From NCBI GenBank assembly GCA_041749255.1, contig JBGTBR010000034.1:1-64000 (forward strand): DNA of 64,000 nucleotides, written 5' to 3'. This document shows, piece after piece, positions 26,436 to 35,088 of the stretch. A program made the translations under genes and the position numbers. The stretch's first letter is position 1; each line of letters begins with the position of its first letter. The DNA is from JABDLO01 sp041749255. Lineage in GTDB: Bacteria > Bacteroidota > Bacteroidia > Chitinophagales > Saprospiraceae. The notes beneath the pieces are model-generated. The model saw nothing but the letters and a program-made list of their open reading frames with translations. It did no database searches and was not told the origin of the DNA.

Positions 26436-26648
26436 TTAATTGGTTTTTATTTCAGGCATTTTACATTCTTCTTCTGGCTTTTTTCCGCACATCGAACATT
26501 CACCTACCTTATCGGTCAACATAGGGTTGTTGCTGGCGCACGTACCCCTGAATTCATTCCCTGTGATAATGTGACGCAAGTTTAATAACAAGAAAGATAT
26601 GGCGAAAACACCAAAGATTATCAGCAGGATATAAAGGAATTCTAACAT
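26436..26648 (-). CDS. Small Cys-rich membrane protein, NqrM-like
   Basis: A 70-residue protein with one N-terminal transmembrane helix (about 3-24) and a cytoplasmic or periplasmic tail bearing four cysteines: one in RGTCASNN, two in GECSMCGKK and one in EEECKM. The shape resembles NqrM (DUF539), a helper thought to deliver iron to the sodium-pumping NADH:quinone reductase, but the Cys spacing differs and no nqr gene is near. It is transcribed away from mazG and converges on a 27-residue frame. Confidence 0.55.
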   Translation of the reverse strand: MLEFLYILLIIFGVFAISFLLLNLRHIITGNEFRGTCASNNPMLTDKVGECSMCGKKPEEECKMPEIKTN

Positions 26649-26703
26649 ACTATATGTTTATTTGTCTATTATTTATAACAAAGTTATTGAAAATAGGTTC
26701 GTC

Positions 26704-27468
26704 ATGGAGGAAAAGCTGAAAGCCTTTGAAAGACTGCTGTTGATCATGGAGGATTTAAGGGAAAAATGTCCCTGGGATAAAAAGCAAACCATACATAGCT
26801 TACGCAATCTGACCATCGAAGAAACGTATGAATTAGCAGATGCTATTTTGCGTGAAGATTACAACGAAATCAAAGAAGAGGTAGGCGACTTAATGTTACA
26901 CATGGTTTTTTATTGCAAAATAGCCAGCGAAGAAGGGCGCTTTGATATAGGCACAGCTCTTCATTATATTTGTGATAAGCTCATAAAAAGACACCCGCAT
27001 ATATATGGAGACGTATCTGTAACGGGAGCAGAAGAAGTGAAAAAAAACTGGGAACGCATAAAGAAAGAAGAGGGTAAAAAATCGATATTATCAGGGGTTC
27101 CGGAAGCATTACCAGCGATGATCAAAGCATACCGAATGCAGGAAAAAACCGCTCAGGTTGGTTTTGAGTGGGAAAACAAAGATCGAGTTTGGGATAAAGT
27201 GGAAGAAGAAATTGGTGAATTCAGAAATCTCTCCGAAAATGCTTCTTTGGGAGAAAAGGAAGATGAATTTGGCGATATTATATTTTCATTAATCAATTAT
27301 GCCCGATTCGAAGGTATAGATCCGGAAACAGCATTGGAAAAAGTGAATAAAAAATTTAAAAAGCGGTTTGAATACATAGAACAAAATGCTGAAAAAGACC
27401 TTGAAGACATGACTCTATTAGAAATGGACGCGTTATGGGAGAAATCTAAGCGTAAAAGCACTGACTGA
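26704..27468 (+). CDS. mazG: Nucleoside triphosphate pyrophosphohydrolase MazG
   Basis: All-alpha NTP pyrophosphatase that hydrolyses noncanonical or excess nucleoside triphosphates to monophosphate and pyrophosphate, cleaning the nucleotide pool. It has two MazG domains. The N-terminal one (CPWDKKQTIHSLRNLTIEETYEL, then EEVGDLMLHMVFY) carries the EExxE-type metal site, and the C-terminal one (WDKVEEEIGEF, EDEFGDIIFSLINYAR) repeats it. The connecting HPHIYGD and NWERIK are family hallmarks. The ATG at 26704 (MEEKLKAF) gives the usual length of about 254 residues; a TTG 14 codons upstream is less likely. Monocistronic. Confidence 0.92.
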   Translation: MEEKLKAFERLLLIMEDLREKCPWDKKQTIHSLRNLTIEETYELADAILREDYNEIKEEVGDLMLHMVFYCKIASEEGRFDIGTALHYICDKLIKRHPHIYGDVSVTGAEEVKKNWERIKKEEGKKSILSGVPEALPAMIKAYRMQEKTAQVGFEWENKDRVWDKVEEEIGEFRNLSENASLGEKEDEFGDIIFSLINYARFEGIDPETALEKVNKKFKKRFEYIEQNAEKDLEDMTLLEMDALWEKSKRKSTD

Positions 27469-27508
27469 TTTATCATTTGGAAAGTTAAGGTTAAGGATGA
27501 GGTTTTCG

Positions 27509-27750
27509 CCTTCGGCAGGTTAAAAAGTCAGAAGTCGAAGGTCGGAAAGTCTGAAGGTCGGGAGATCAGCAAGCCGAAGTTAAGGCATAAACCTACGAGA
27601 TAATATCAATGCCAATTGCTAACAGGTTAAGGGTTTCCACCTTCGGCAGGTTAAAAAGTCAGAAAGTCGAAGGTCGGAAAGTCTGAAGGTCGGGAGATCA
27701 GCAAACCGAGGTTAAGGCATAATACTACGAGATAATATCAATGCCAACTG
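27509..27750. repeat. Direct repeat of about 110 bp, two copies
   Basis: Copy 1 (27509-27618) and copy 2 (27640-27750) both start CCTTCGGCAGGTTAAAAAGTC, without its last base, and end at GCCAA(T/C)TG, with few differences. Internally each carries GTCGGAAAGTCTGAAGGTCGG-type units, the reverse complement of the tract at 4.56-5.03 kb. The gap 27469-28048 otherwise contains the minisatellite and the rpsO promoter. Confidence 0.85.
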
Positions 27751-27767
27751 TCAAAGGCTAAAATCTA

Positions 27768-27846
27768 ACTGCAAAGCTGCCAACTGCCCACTGCCAACTG
27801 CCAACTGCCCACTGCAAAGCTGCCAACTGCTAACTGCAAAGCTGCC
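27768..27846. repeat. 7 bp minisatellite (GCCAACT units)
   Basis: About ten units of GCCAACT, GCCCACT or GCTAACT, interrupted by GCAAAGCT at regular places. It ends about 120 bases before the rpsO -7 box. Confidence 0.8.
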
Positions 27847-27962
27847 TACGACATGACCTACACTTTACAACTTAGCGACACTTCGATCAAAAAACTTATC
27901 TTCTTTTATGCTTTACATGCTACTTTACTGAATAGTTGCTCAAAAATAAACAATGATTACGT

Positions 27963-27990
27963 TTTGAAATCAAATTATATATTATCTTTG
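27963..27990 (+). promoter_or_regulatory. rpsO promoter (TTTG, N16, TATCTTTG)
   Basis: TTTG at 27963-27966 and an exact -7 box TATCTTTG at 27983-27990. The predicted transcript start near 27997 gives a leader of about 50 bases. Confidence 0.65.
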
Positions 27991-28048
27991 CGCCTCGCTA
28001 GAAACAGATTCTTGTAATCGTTATTTGGTAATTTTTTAAATCATAAAT

Positions 28049-28324
28049 ATGGCAACGTACTTACCTAAAGAAAAAGTTAGGGAAATATTCAACGAATTTA
28101 GTGGGGACGAAAAAAACTCAGGATCCGTCGAGGGGCAAATTGCTCTCTTTACCTTCAGAATCAATTCACTTTCTCAACATCTGAGAGAAAATCATAAGGA
28201 TCATTCCAGTAGAAGAGCATTGCTCACCCTGGTTGGTAAAAGAAGAAAATTATTGAGCTATCTGTCTAAGAAAGACATTAACAAATACAGAGCTTTAATT
28301 GAAAAGCTGGGTATCAGAAAATAA
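28049..28324 (+). CDS. rpsO: 30S ribosomal protein S15
   Basis: Small-subunit protein that binds the central domain of 16S rRNA early in assembly. The 91-residue length is normal, and the S15 signature is complete: GSVEGQIALFTFRINSLSQHL, then the HKDHSSRRALLTLVGKRRKLL motif and KYRALIEKLGIRK at the end. It has its own promoter and a strong terminator, and pnp follows 271 bases after, reproducing the widespread rpsO-pnp order although the two are not one operon here. Confidence 0.97.
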   Translation: MATYLPKEKVREIFNEFSGDEKNSGSVEGQIALFTFRINSLSQHLRENHKDHSSRRALLTLVGKRRKLLSYLSKKDINKYRALIEKLGIRK

Positions 28325-28329
28325 ATACT

Positions 28330-28366
28330 GTAAAGCCCTTCAAATGTGTCGGGCTTTACTTATTTC
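28330..28366 (+). terminator. rpsO terminator
   Basis: GTAAAGCCC (28330-28338) pairs perfectly with GGGCTTTAC (28351-28359) over a 12-base loop, followed by a T-rich TTATTTC. Confidence 0.8.
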
Positions 28367-28595
28367 AAAGAAGTGATATAACAAAAATATCTCATAACCG
28401 GGAATTTACCCTAAATTTTGCCGATCGGCCAATGGATACATTCCCGAAAATCAACATAGATTAAAAATCGCTTCACTGAACTGATGTTTATTTATGGACA
28501 ACATCAAACCTTCCCAGGGATTGGTATGTATCCAATAAATAATGCATTGAAATTGAAATCATATTATTATACCAAAAGAAGTTTAAACATTTATT

Positions 28596-30743
28596 ATGGG
28601 AAACATCATTCCTACCACCATTTCCTTTCATCTTCCAGATGGCCAGGAAGTTACCATTGAAACTGGAAAATTAGCCACTCAAGCCAACGGATCAGTTGTA
28701 GTGAAAATAGGCAAAACTATGTTATTGGCTACCGTTGTATCAGCTAAAGAAGCAAGAGAAGGACAATCATTCTTTCCTTTATCTGTAGATTATCAGGAAA
28801 AATTTGCCGCTTTGGGCAGAATTCCCGGTAATTTTTTTCGCCGTGAAACCAGATTGTCCGATTACGAAGTTCTCATCTGTCGATTAGTTGACAGGGCAGT
28901 GCGACCTTTATTTCCCGACGGGTATATGAACGAAACCCAAATTATCATCAACCTCATATCAGGAGATAAAGAAACGATGCCGGATAGTTATGCTTGTCTG
29001 GCGGCTTCTGCAGCTTTAAGTGTATCAGACATACCTTGGGCCGGGCCAATATCAGAGGTCAGGGTTGCAAAGATCCATGGCAAATACAGAATAAACCCAA
29101 CAGCCTCAGAGGTGAAAGATGCCTCCCTGGATATCATCATTGCAGCCACCATGGATAATGTCATGATGGTGGAGGGTGAAGCCCGCGAATGTCAGGAAGC
29201 AGAATTGATTGAAGCTATAAAAACCGGACATGAAGCCATTAAAGTTCAATGCCAGGCCCAATTGGAGTTAGCCCAAAAAGTGGGTGATGCCGCAATGATA
29301 AAAAGACCTTATGAGCCGGAAGAAGTGGATACTGAGTTATTGGCCAAAGTTACAAAATTTTCAGAGGCTAGAATTCGCGAATTAGCTGAGTCAGGAGTGG
29401 ATAAGGTTAACAGAAGAGAAGGATTTCAGTTGATTGAAGAGGAAATGGGTGAAGCTTTTAAGGAAGAGATGGGTGAAGAATGGTGGGAGGAAAACGAAAG
29501 CAATACAGGTAAATACTTTGACAAACTCCTTAAAGAAACAGTCAGAGATATGGTTTTATCCACGGGTAAGCGACTCGATGGTAGAAAGGGTAGCGAAGTA
29601 AGACCCATTTGGTGTGAGGTAGATTATTTGCCTTCAGCTCACGGATCAGCCATATTTAATAGAGGAGAAACCCAATCTCTCACTTCAATGACTCTCGGTA
29701 CCAAAAATGATCAGGTACTTATAGATAATGCCATTGATAGTTATTACGATAATTTTATCTTGCACTATAATTTTCCTCCATATTCAGTAGGAGAAGCAAA
29801 AATGATGAGAGGCCCGGGTAGAAGAGAAGTCGGACATGCAAATCTTGCAGGCAGGGCATTGAAAAAGATGCTTCCCGATGAAAATCCTTACACCATTAGA
29901 ATTGTTTCTGATATTTTAGAATCCAATGGAAGTTCGTCCATGGCTACAGTCTGTGCCGGTTCTCTGGCATTGATGGATGCAGGAATTAAGCTTAAAAAAG
30001 CCGTTTCAGGAATAGCAATGGGATTGATCTCTGACGGAAAACGCACGGCTATACTTTCAGACATTTTGGGTGATGAAGATGCCCTGGGTGATATGGACTT
30101 TAAAGTAGCAGGTACAGCTGATGGGATTACTTCATGTCAGATGGATATAAAAATAGATGGACTGGCTTACGAAATCATGGAACAAGCTCTTTTGCAAGCC
30201 AAAGAAGGGAGGTTGCATATTCTCAACGAAATGAATAAAGTCATGTCGGCTCCCAGAGAAGATCTTAAACCTCATGCTCCGAGAATGGTAGAAATCATCA
30301 TAGACAAGAGTTTCATTGGTGCAGTCATAGGGCCTGGAGGTAAAATCATTCAAGAGCTTCAGGAAAAAACCGGTACAATTATCAATATTGAAGAAAAAGA
30401 TAACCAGGGTGTCATATCTATTTCCAGTACGAATAAAGAGTCTATAGACAAAGCTTTATCCGCTATTAGAAAGATCACATTTACTCCAACAGTAGGTGAT
30501 GTGTACGATGCGATTGTAGCCTCCGTAATGCCCTATGGAGTTTTTGTAGACTTCCAGGGAAAAAGTGGATTGCTCCACGTTTCTGAAATATCTCATACCA
30601 GGATCGATGATGTCAGCGAAGTATTTAAAGAAGGTGACTCTGTAAAAGTAAAACTGATAGGCGTAGACAGTAAAACCGGTAAAATGAAATTGTCGAGGAA
30701 AGTGCTCATGCCGCCTCCCAATCGAAATAATGATTCCCGATAA
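28596..30743 (+). CDS. pnp: Polynucleotide phosphorylase
   Basis: Phosphorolytic 3'-5' exoribonuclease that degrades RNA to nucleoside diphosphates and can also add tails. It has two RNase PH-like domains (about 12-235 and 320-545, the second with GGRREVGHANLA-type motif GRREVGHANLA), an all-alpha linker, a KH domain near 565-625 (GAVIGPGGKIIQELQ) and an S1 domain near 630-700 (GDVYDAIVASVMPYGVFVDF). Length (715 residues) is standard. The start is ATG at 28596, giving MGNIIPTTISF. A terminator follows. In other bacteria pnp mRNA is autoregulated through its leader; no RNase III-type stem was noticed in the 230-base leader here. Confidence 0.97.
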   Translation: MGNIIPTTISFHLPDGQEVTIETGKLATQANGSVVVKIGKTMLLATVVSAKEAREGQSFFPLSVDYQEKFAALGRIPGNFFRRETRLSDYEVLICRLVDRAVRPLFPDGYMNETQIIINLISGDKETMPDSYACLAASAALSVSDIPWAGPISEVRVAKIHGKYRINPTASEVKDASLDIIIAATMDNVMMVEGEARECQEAELIEAIKTGHEAIKVQCQAQLELAQKVGDAAMIKRPYEPEEVDTELLAKVTKFSEARIRELAESGVDKVNRREGFQLIEEEMGEAFKEEMGEEWWEENESNTGKYFDKLLKETVRDMVLSTGKRLDGRKGSEVRPIWCEVDYLPSAHGSAIFNRGETQSLTSMTLGTKNDQVLIDNAIDSYYDNFILHYNFPPYSVGEAKMMRGPGRREVGHANLAGRALKKMLPDENPYTIRIVSDILESNGSSSMATVCAGSLALMDAGIKLKKAVSGIAMGLISDGKRTAILSDILGDEDALGDMDFKVAGTADGITSCQMDIKIDGLAYEIMEQALLQAKEGRLHILNEMNKVMSAPREDLKPHAPRMVEIIIDKSFIGAVIGPGGKIIQELQEKTGTIINIEEKDNQGVISISSTNKESIDKALSAIRKITFTPTVGDVYDAIVASVMPYGVFVDFQGKSGLLHVSEISHTRIDDVSEVFKEGDSVKVKLIGVDSKTGKMKLSRKVLMPPPNRNNDSR

Positions 30744-30818
30744 AGTATTGTGGGCTTTCGATGGCAAGTACTATACTTGTCTGAAATCTCAACAGCATTC
30801 ATTTAAGGAAAAAATATT

Positions 30819-30847
30819 AACCCGTTGTTTCAACAGCGGGTTTTTTT
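30819..30847 (+). terminator. pnp terminator
   Basis: AACCCGTTG (30819-30827) and CAACAGCGGGTT (30831-30842) form a hairpin with one bulge, and seven T residues follow. Confidence 0.85.
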
Positions 30848-30985
30848 ATGCATGAGAATCAAATTATTTGTCACGGATACATTTAACGACCAGAAATTTC
30901 AGTAAAAGCAATTCTCTTGATGTTATAATACCGCAAAAAAAATATAAATTAAATATTACACGTTATTGACAAATTATTTTAACTC

Positions 30986-31001
30986 GTAAACGTTTACCTT
31001 T
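30986..31001 (+). promoter_or_regulatory. rpoD upstream site: palindrome overlapping a near-consensus -7 box
   Basis: GTAAACGTTTAC (30986-30997) is a perfect 12 bp palindrome. It overlaps TACCTTTT (30994-31001), one mismatch from TAnnTTTG. A TTG lies at 30966-30968. Protein binding to the palindrome would block this promoter. Confidence 0.4.
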
Positions 31002-31097
31002 TTATAGGGACGTAATACTCAACTGAAACTTTTTATGTCTGTACTATGTATTATAATCAAATACTTGGCTATGCCATACCACCCATTATTATAAACT

Positions 31098-31964
31098 ATG
31101 AAGCAGCTTAAAATATCGAACAGAATTACTTCAAGAGAGAGCATCTCTTTGGAAAAGTATTTGAACGATATCAGTAAAATTGATCTGCTTACTCCTGAGG
31201 ATGAAGCTGAATTGGCAAGAAAGATTAGAGTTGGAGATCAGGATGCCCTCGATAGAATGACAAGAGCCAATTTAAGATTTGTCGTTTCCGTTGCCAAACA
31301 GTATCAAAATCATGGATTGTCTCTTTCTGATCTCATCAATGAAGGGAACGTAGGGCTTATGAAAGCCGCTAAAAGATTTGACGAAACCAAAGGATTCAAA
31401 TTTATTTCTTACGCTGTATGGTGGATCCGGCAATCCATTTTGAGTGCAATAGTGGAATACAGCAGAATGGTTCGTTTACCCTTAAGCAAAGTCAATGCCT
31501 ATAATAAAGTCAATGAAGCCTTTTCATCCTTTATTCAGGAGTTTGAACGGGAACCTACCAGTGAAGAACTTTCCGAACTGTTGAACATTCCGCCAAAGGA
31601 AATCAATATGATGCTGCGTGGTGGCACGAAACACCTTAGCATGGATGCTCCTTTAACTTCAGAAGAAGGCAGTAGTACCATGATGGAAGTTTTTGCCTTA
31701 GATGATGATGGTGGTCCCGATTTAAAACTAATGGAAGAATCGCTAAAGACCGAAGTTTCTGAAGGATTAAACTCACTTTCGCCTCGAGAAATTGATGTAG
31801 TAACTGCCTATTATGGCTTAAATGGACAATCTGCTATGAACCTGGAAGAAATTGGCGAACATTACGGTTTGACAAGGGAAAGAGTCAGGCAGATCAAAGA
31901 AAGAGCATTACGCAGACTGCGAAAATCAGTTCATCGCAATTCTTTAAAATCTTATTTGGGCTAA
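31098..31964 (+). CDS. rpoD: Primary sigma factor (sigma-70, short Bacteroidota type)
   Basis: Housekeeping sigma factor that directs RNA polymerase to TTTG/TAnnTTTG promoters in this phylum. At 288 residues it lacks region 1.1 and the long nonconserved insert of proteobacterial RpoD, as is usual for Bacteroidota. Region 1.2 is near residues 12-45, and region 2 includes ANLRFVVSVAKQYQ, DLINEGNVGLMKAAKRFDETKGFKFISYAVWWIRQSI. Region 3 is near 135-190, and region 4 ends with the helix-turn-helix LEEIGEHYGLTRERVRQIKERALRRLR. Monocistronic, with a 350-base gap after it. Confidence 0.95.
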   Translation: MKQLKISNRITSRESISLEKYLNDISKIDLLTPEDEAELARKIRVGDQDALDRMTRANLRFVVSVAKQYQNHGLSLSDLINEGNVGLMKAAKRFDETKGFKFISYAVWWIRQSILSAIVEYSRMVRLPLSKVNAYNKVNEAFSSFIQEFEREPTSEELSELLNIPPKEINMMLRGGTKHLSMDAPLTSEEGSSTMMEVFALDDDGGPDLKLMEESLKTEVSEGLNSLSPREIDVVTAYYGLNGQSAMNLEEIGEHYGLTRERVRQIKERALRRLRKSVHRNSLKSYLG

Positions 31965-32323
31965 GTCAATCTCATTTGACTCCCATTCTTCTACATTACC
32001 TCAAAAAGTATATACCCATTATTGTTTATAGAAACTTAAAACATATTTGTTGAGTTGAAAATGCAGTTATTATGTATGATAAGGAATCATAAGGATTAGT
32101 TTTTATGAGAATATCAGGATCATAATGTAAAAACCGAAGTACTTTCAAAATGGACATTTCAAATATAATTTTTGTAACGACTCAGGTATAACTCCGGAGG
32201 TGTTAAATATGAATAGCATTTGAAGAATGCAATGAATTATACAACATTCAACTAAAAGCTATTATGGTTTTATAATATTTAGTAAGTTGTGACGGTTTTT
32301 ATGCATGTAAAAGAAAATTGCAT
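31965..32323. other. Intergenic region after rpoD
   Basis: No gene seen. A small inverted repeat, TATGAT-AAGGA-ATCATA, lies at 32075-32091. No T-rich terminator was recognised. Confidence 0.4.
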
Positions 32324-32992
32324 ATGGTATTGCTTAGATTTTTATTGATGGCTATCATTGTAGCAGGAGGATTTGGCTTCATTATATATCAGTTGGCTAA
32401 ATTTGCATTCTTTATCCAAAGTCCAAAAGGCCTTGCCAAAAAAGACGGCAGCCAACTCAGGCAGGCTATCAAATCTTATATTCCTGATCTCATACCACTG
32501 ACAGACAGTGAGGTAGAATTATTTTCTCTCAATCGGGAGGAAAAAAGAGTAAGAAAGACTTCTTATGTACTCACTACAGGAGTGTATAAGTCCATATTTC
32601 ACGAACCACTTATGGCTTTTGCCCTCAAGCGATATAGGGGAAGGAAAATCACCACACTTCTTTCTCGTACACATGATCATGAATACTTTTATATAGATAT
32701 GAAAGGGGAAGTGCAAGTATACCATAATGGCTATGCACTGGGTATTATAAATGCAAGTGGACAGTTGATTAGTCCTGATCGCAAACAGATCCTGGCTCAG
32801 ATTGATCCTATTGATGTGTTGAAATTACAGCCTATATCTGTTGAAAACAGAGAAATTGGAAAATTATTAAACCCTGTTTATGCTGATACGGTGAATCCAA
32901 GAGCTTTCCATCTTATGGAAAATATGAACGAAAGAGAAAAAGTCTTGTTTATGGCGGTAACTTTTTATAAAATTGCAAGAGATGAAAAATAA
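32324..32992 (+). CDS. Hypothetical membrane-anchored protein
   Basis: A 222-residue protein with one N-terminal transmembrane helix (about 3-26) and a soluble domain I do not recognise. The soluble part has a basic stretch (REEKRVRKTSYVLTTGVYKS), a central beta-rich section (YFYIDMKGEVQVYHNGYALGIINASGQLI) and a helical end (NEREKVLFMAVTFYKIARDEK). The glycine-containing hairpin GYALGIINASGQLIS resembles repeats in phospholipid-scramblase-like proteins, but this is a weak impression. The ATG at 32324 is preferred over a TTG two codons upstream. A hairpin follows the stop. Confidence 0.6.
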   Translation: MVLLRFLLMAIIVAGGFGFIIYQLAKFAFFIQSPKGLAKKDGSQLRQAIKSYIPDLIPLTDSEVELFSLNREEKRVRKTSYVLTTGVYKSIFHEPLMAFALKRYRGRKITTLLSRTHDHEYFYIDMKGEVQVYHNGYALGIINASGQLISPDRKQILAQIDPIDVLKLQPISVENREIGKLLNPVYADTVNPRAFHLMENMNEREKVLFMAVTFYKIARDEK

Positions 32993-32993
32993 T

Positions 32994-33021
32994 CCTGTAT
33001 TTTATTTTTATAAAATACAGG
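32994..33021. terminator. Perfect 11 bp hairpin after the hypothetical gene
   Basis: CCTGTATTTTA (32994-33004) pairs with TAAAATACAGG (33011-33021) across six bases. The plus strand continues with five A residues rather than T, so termination strength on this strand is uncertain. Confidence 0.5.
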
Positions 33022-33063
33022 AAAAATTTCTGCTAATTATACAGTAAATTTAAATATAAAAAA

Positions 33064-33495
33064 GTGGATATATTTGATTTTGCGAGGTTAATGATCTACA
33101 GAATTCACGAGAAAGGTTTGGAAATATTTTTAATCAAGCCCGAACTCAATGAGGATCCTTCAGTTTGGAAATTACCCAAATCTTTTTCTAAAGAGGGTTT
33201 GCTGGAAATTCAGAAAGAGTGTATAGAACTGGACAGCACTTGCGATGATTGTGGAAATGCATTTACTTTTATTGCTATGGAAGGCGATTACCACGATATA
33301 CCCTCAATTAGAGGCATAATAAAGCACGACCTGAAAAGAGCGAAAAGGAAAATGGACGGCATGTTACCCGATATTGAAAAAGGGGTGTTTATGCCGGCAT
33401 TAGATGTAATACATAAGATGCTGCCTCACGAACAAGAAGCAGTAGCAGAATTGAAAGAGATCATTCAGGACAGAAACATGCTTCAAAACTTTTAG
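33064..33495 (+). CDS. Nudix-like fold protein without a Nudix box
   Basis: A 143-residue protein whose first strands (ARLMIYRIHEKGLEIFLIKPEL, then WKLPKS) match the opening of Nudix hydrolases. The catalytic GxxxxxExxxxxxxREUxEExGU helix is absent; in its place is KEGLLEIQKECIELDSTCDDCG, which keeps some Glu residues but not the pattern. It is therefore probably not an active pyrophosphohydrolase; it may bind a nucleotide. The start is GTG at 33064, with no ATG near. It sits alone, 98 bases before purC. Confidence 0.5.
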   Translation: MDIFDFARLMIYRIHEKGLEIFLIKPELNEDPSVWKLPKSFSKEGLLEIQKECIELDSTCDDCGNAFTFIAMEGDYHDIPSIRGIIKHDLKRAKRKMDGMLPDIEKGVFMPALDVIHKMLPHEQEAVAELKEIIQDRNMLQNF

Positions 33496-33593
33496 TATTA
33501 GCACTCAATATTCGGGCTGCTCAAAATATTTGCTCATTTCATGTTTTATTCGCCTCTTTATTTTAAAAAAAGTACTCATTTAACTCCTGGTCT

Positions 33594-34547
33594 ATGAATG
33601 CACATCCATGCGTTTTGAATACAGATTTTCAGTTTCCCGGATTGAGATCTGTATATCACGGAAAAGTAAGGGATGTATATTATTTTGACGATATTTTAGT
33701 AGTAGTATCTACGGATCGAATCTCCGCCTTCGATCATATTCTCCCCAAACCAATACCATTTAAAGGACAGGTACTTAACCAGTTAGCAGCCTATTTCTTA
33801 AAACAAACTGCCCATAAAATACCTAACTGGTTCCTTTCTACCCCGGATCCCAATGTGACTATAGGCAAAAAATGCGAACCTATAAGAATTGAAATGGTTG
33901 TGAGAGGCTATCTTGCCGGTCATGCCTGGAGAACCTATAATGCGGGAGAAAGGATACTTTGCGGTGTACGACTTCCGGATGGCATGAAACAAAATGACCC
34001 TTTCCCCCACCCCATCATAACACCTGCTACTAAAGCAGAAGAAGGACATGATGAGGATATAAGCAAAGACGATGTTATCAAACATCAATTGGTTACTGCT
34101 GAAGAATGGGAAACGCTGGAAAAATACAGCCTTGAGCTTTTTAGATTGGGTACAACATTGGCTGCGAGCCGAAATCTCATTCTTGTCGATACCAAATACG
34201 AATTTGGCAGACATAAGGAAGGAATTCTTTTAATCGATGAAGTACATACTCCTGACAGCAGCAGGTATTTTCTATCTGAAGGATATATTGAAAGGCAACA
34301 AAAGGGCATTCCTCAGATCCAACTTTCCAAAGAATTTGTCAGAGAATGGTTAATGGAATGCGGTTTCCAGGGAAATGCAGGTCAAACTATGCCTGACATG
34401 CCAGATGAGTTTGCCCTTACCATAAGCCAACGATATATTCAATTATATGAACAAATAACCGGTATGCCTTTTAATAAAAGTGAACCTGTAAACTTAGAAG
34501 AGAGAATCTACAGCAATATAAGTAAGGAGCTGTCCAAAATCATGTAA
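33594..34547 (+). CDS. purC: Phosphoribosylaminoimidazole-succinocarboxamide synthase
   Basis: SAICAR synthase of de novo purine synthesis, joining CAIR and aspartate with ATP. The family blocks are in order: YHGKVRDVYYFDDILVVVSTDRISAFD, FSTPDPNVTIGKKCEPIRIEMVVRGYLAGHAW (partial quotations LSTPDPN and MVVRGYLAGHAW), FPHPIITPATKAEEGHDEDIS and IDEVHTPDSSRYF. The 317-residue length fits the longer bacterial and yeast-like form. It stands apart from other purine genes, as is common in this phylum, and has a short AT-rich leader. No purine riboswitch was recognised. Confidence 0.96.
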   Translation: MNAHPCVLNTDFQFPGLRSVYHGKVRDVYYFDDILVVVSTDRISAFDHILPKPIPFKGQVLNQLAAYFLKQTAHKIPNWFLSTPDPNVTIGKKCEPIRIEMVVRGYLAGHAWRTYNAGERILCGVRLPDGMKQNDPFPHPIITPATKAEEGHDEDISKDDVIKHQLVTAEEWETLEKYSLELFRLGTTLAASRNLILVDTKYEFGRHKEGILLIDEVHTPDSSRYFLSEGYIERQQKGIPQIQLSKEFVREWLMECGFQGNAGQTMPDMPDEFALTISQRYIQLYEQITGMPFNKSEPVNLEERIYSNISKELSKIM

Positions 34548-34737
34548 TTTTCAACAGATTTACTACAAGGCAGTAAGCCTCCTAAAGACTACAATGCATC
34601 CTATTGCAAAAACCTGCTTATAATGACTTCAAATTAAACAATGGCACAATGAACCTCACCCATGGATAAATAGCAACTGTCATTGAACTTTTATGATGAA
34701 AATTGTATATTATAAATATACAGTAAATACTACCCAA

Positions 34738-35052
34738 ATGAAAAATAACAAAGATTATGAATCTATGGTGGATGCCCTAAATGATCTCAAATCAAAAGGA
34801 TATACTAAAGATTTCAATTTAGAAGAGGACGGAATTGGGTGCAAAACCGAAAAGCTCCGTATCCATCCCGAAGATTTTCAGGTAGATGAATTTTACCGTT
34901 TCGAAGGGATGACCAATCCTTCTGATTCGTCCGTAGTGTATGCCATTTCATCAACTAAGCACAATGTGAAAGGAATCCTTGTGGATGCCTATGGAATGTA
35001 CAGCACCAGTGTCAACAGAGCTATGGCCAATAAATTAAGGTTTAAGCTATAA
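34738..35052 (+). CDS. Small conserved protein of the family mislabelled PRPP synthetase
   Basis: A 104-residue acidic protein. Bacteroidota homologues are often labelled phosphoribosylpyrophosphate synthetase, although they lack the PRPP-binding loop of true Prs enzymes. Recognisable blocks are KDYESMVDALNDLKSKGYT, DFNLEEDGIGC, LHPEDF-like IHPEDFQVDEFYRFEG and VVYAISSTKHNVKGILVDAYG. The ATG at 34738 aligns with the usual family start; an upstream ATG adds 15 residues of poor composition. Function unknown. Confidence 0.7.
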   Translation: MKNNKDYESMVDALNDLKSKGYTKDFNLEEDGIGCKTEKLRIHPEDFQVDEFYRFEGMTNPSDSSVVYAISSTKHNVKGILVDAYGMYSTSVNRAMANKLRFKL

Positions 35053-35088
35053 ATAACTCCTTACAAACTGTTTATAATTTCACTTGGA

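Noticed and set aside
27509..27846. CRISPR array
   Set aside because: Repeats are adjacent or contain each other without unique spacers of constant length, and no cas gene is present.
33064..33495. Active Nudix hydrolase
   Set aside because: The opening strands fit, but the catalytic Nudix box is absent.
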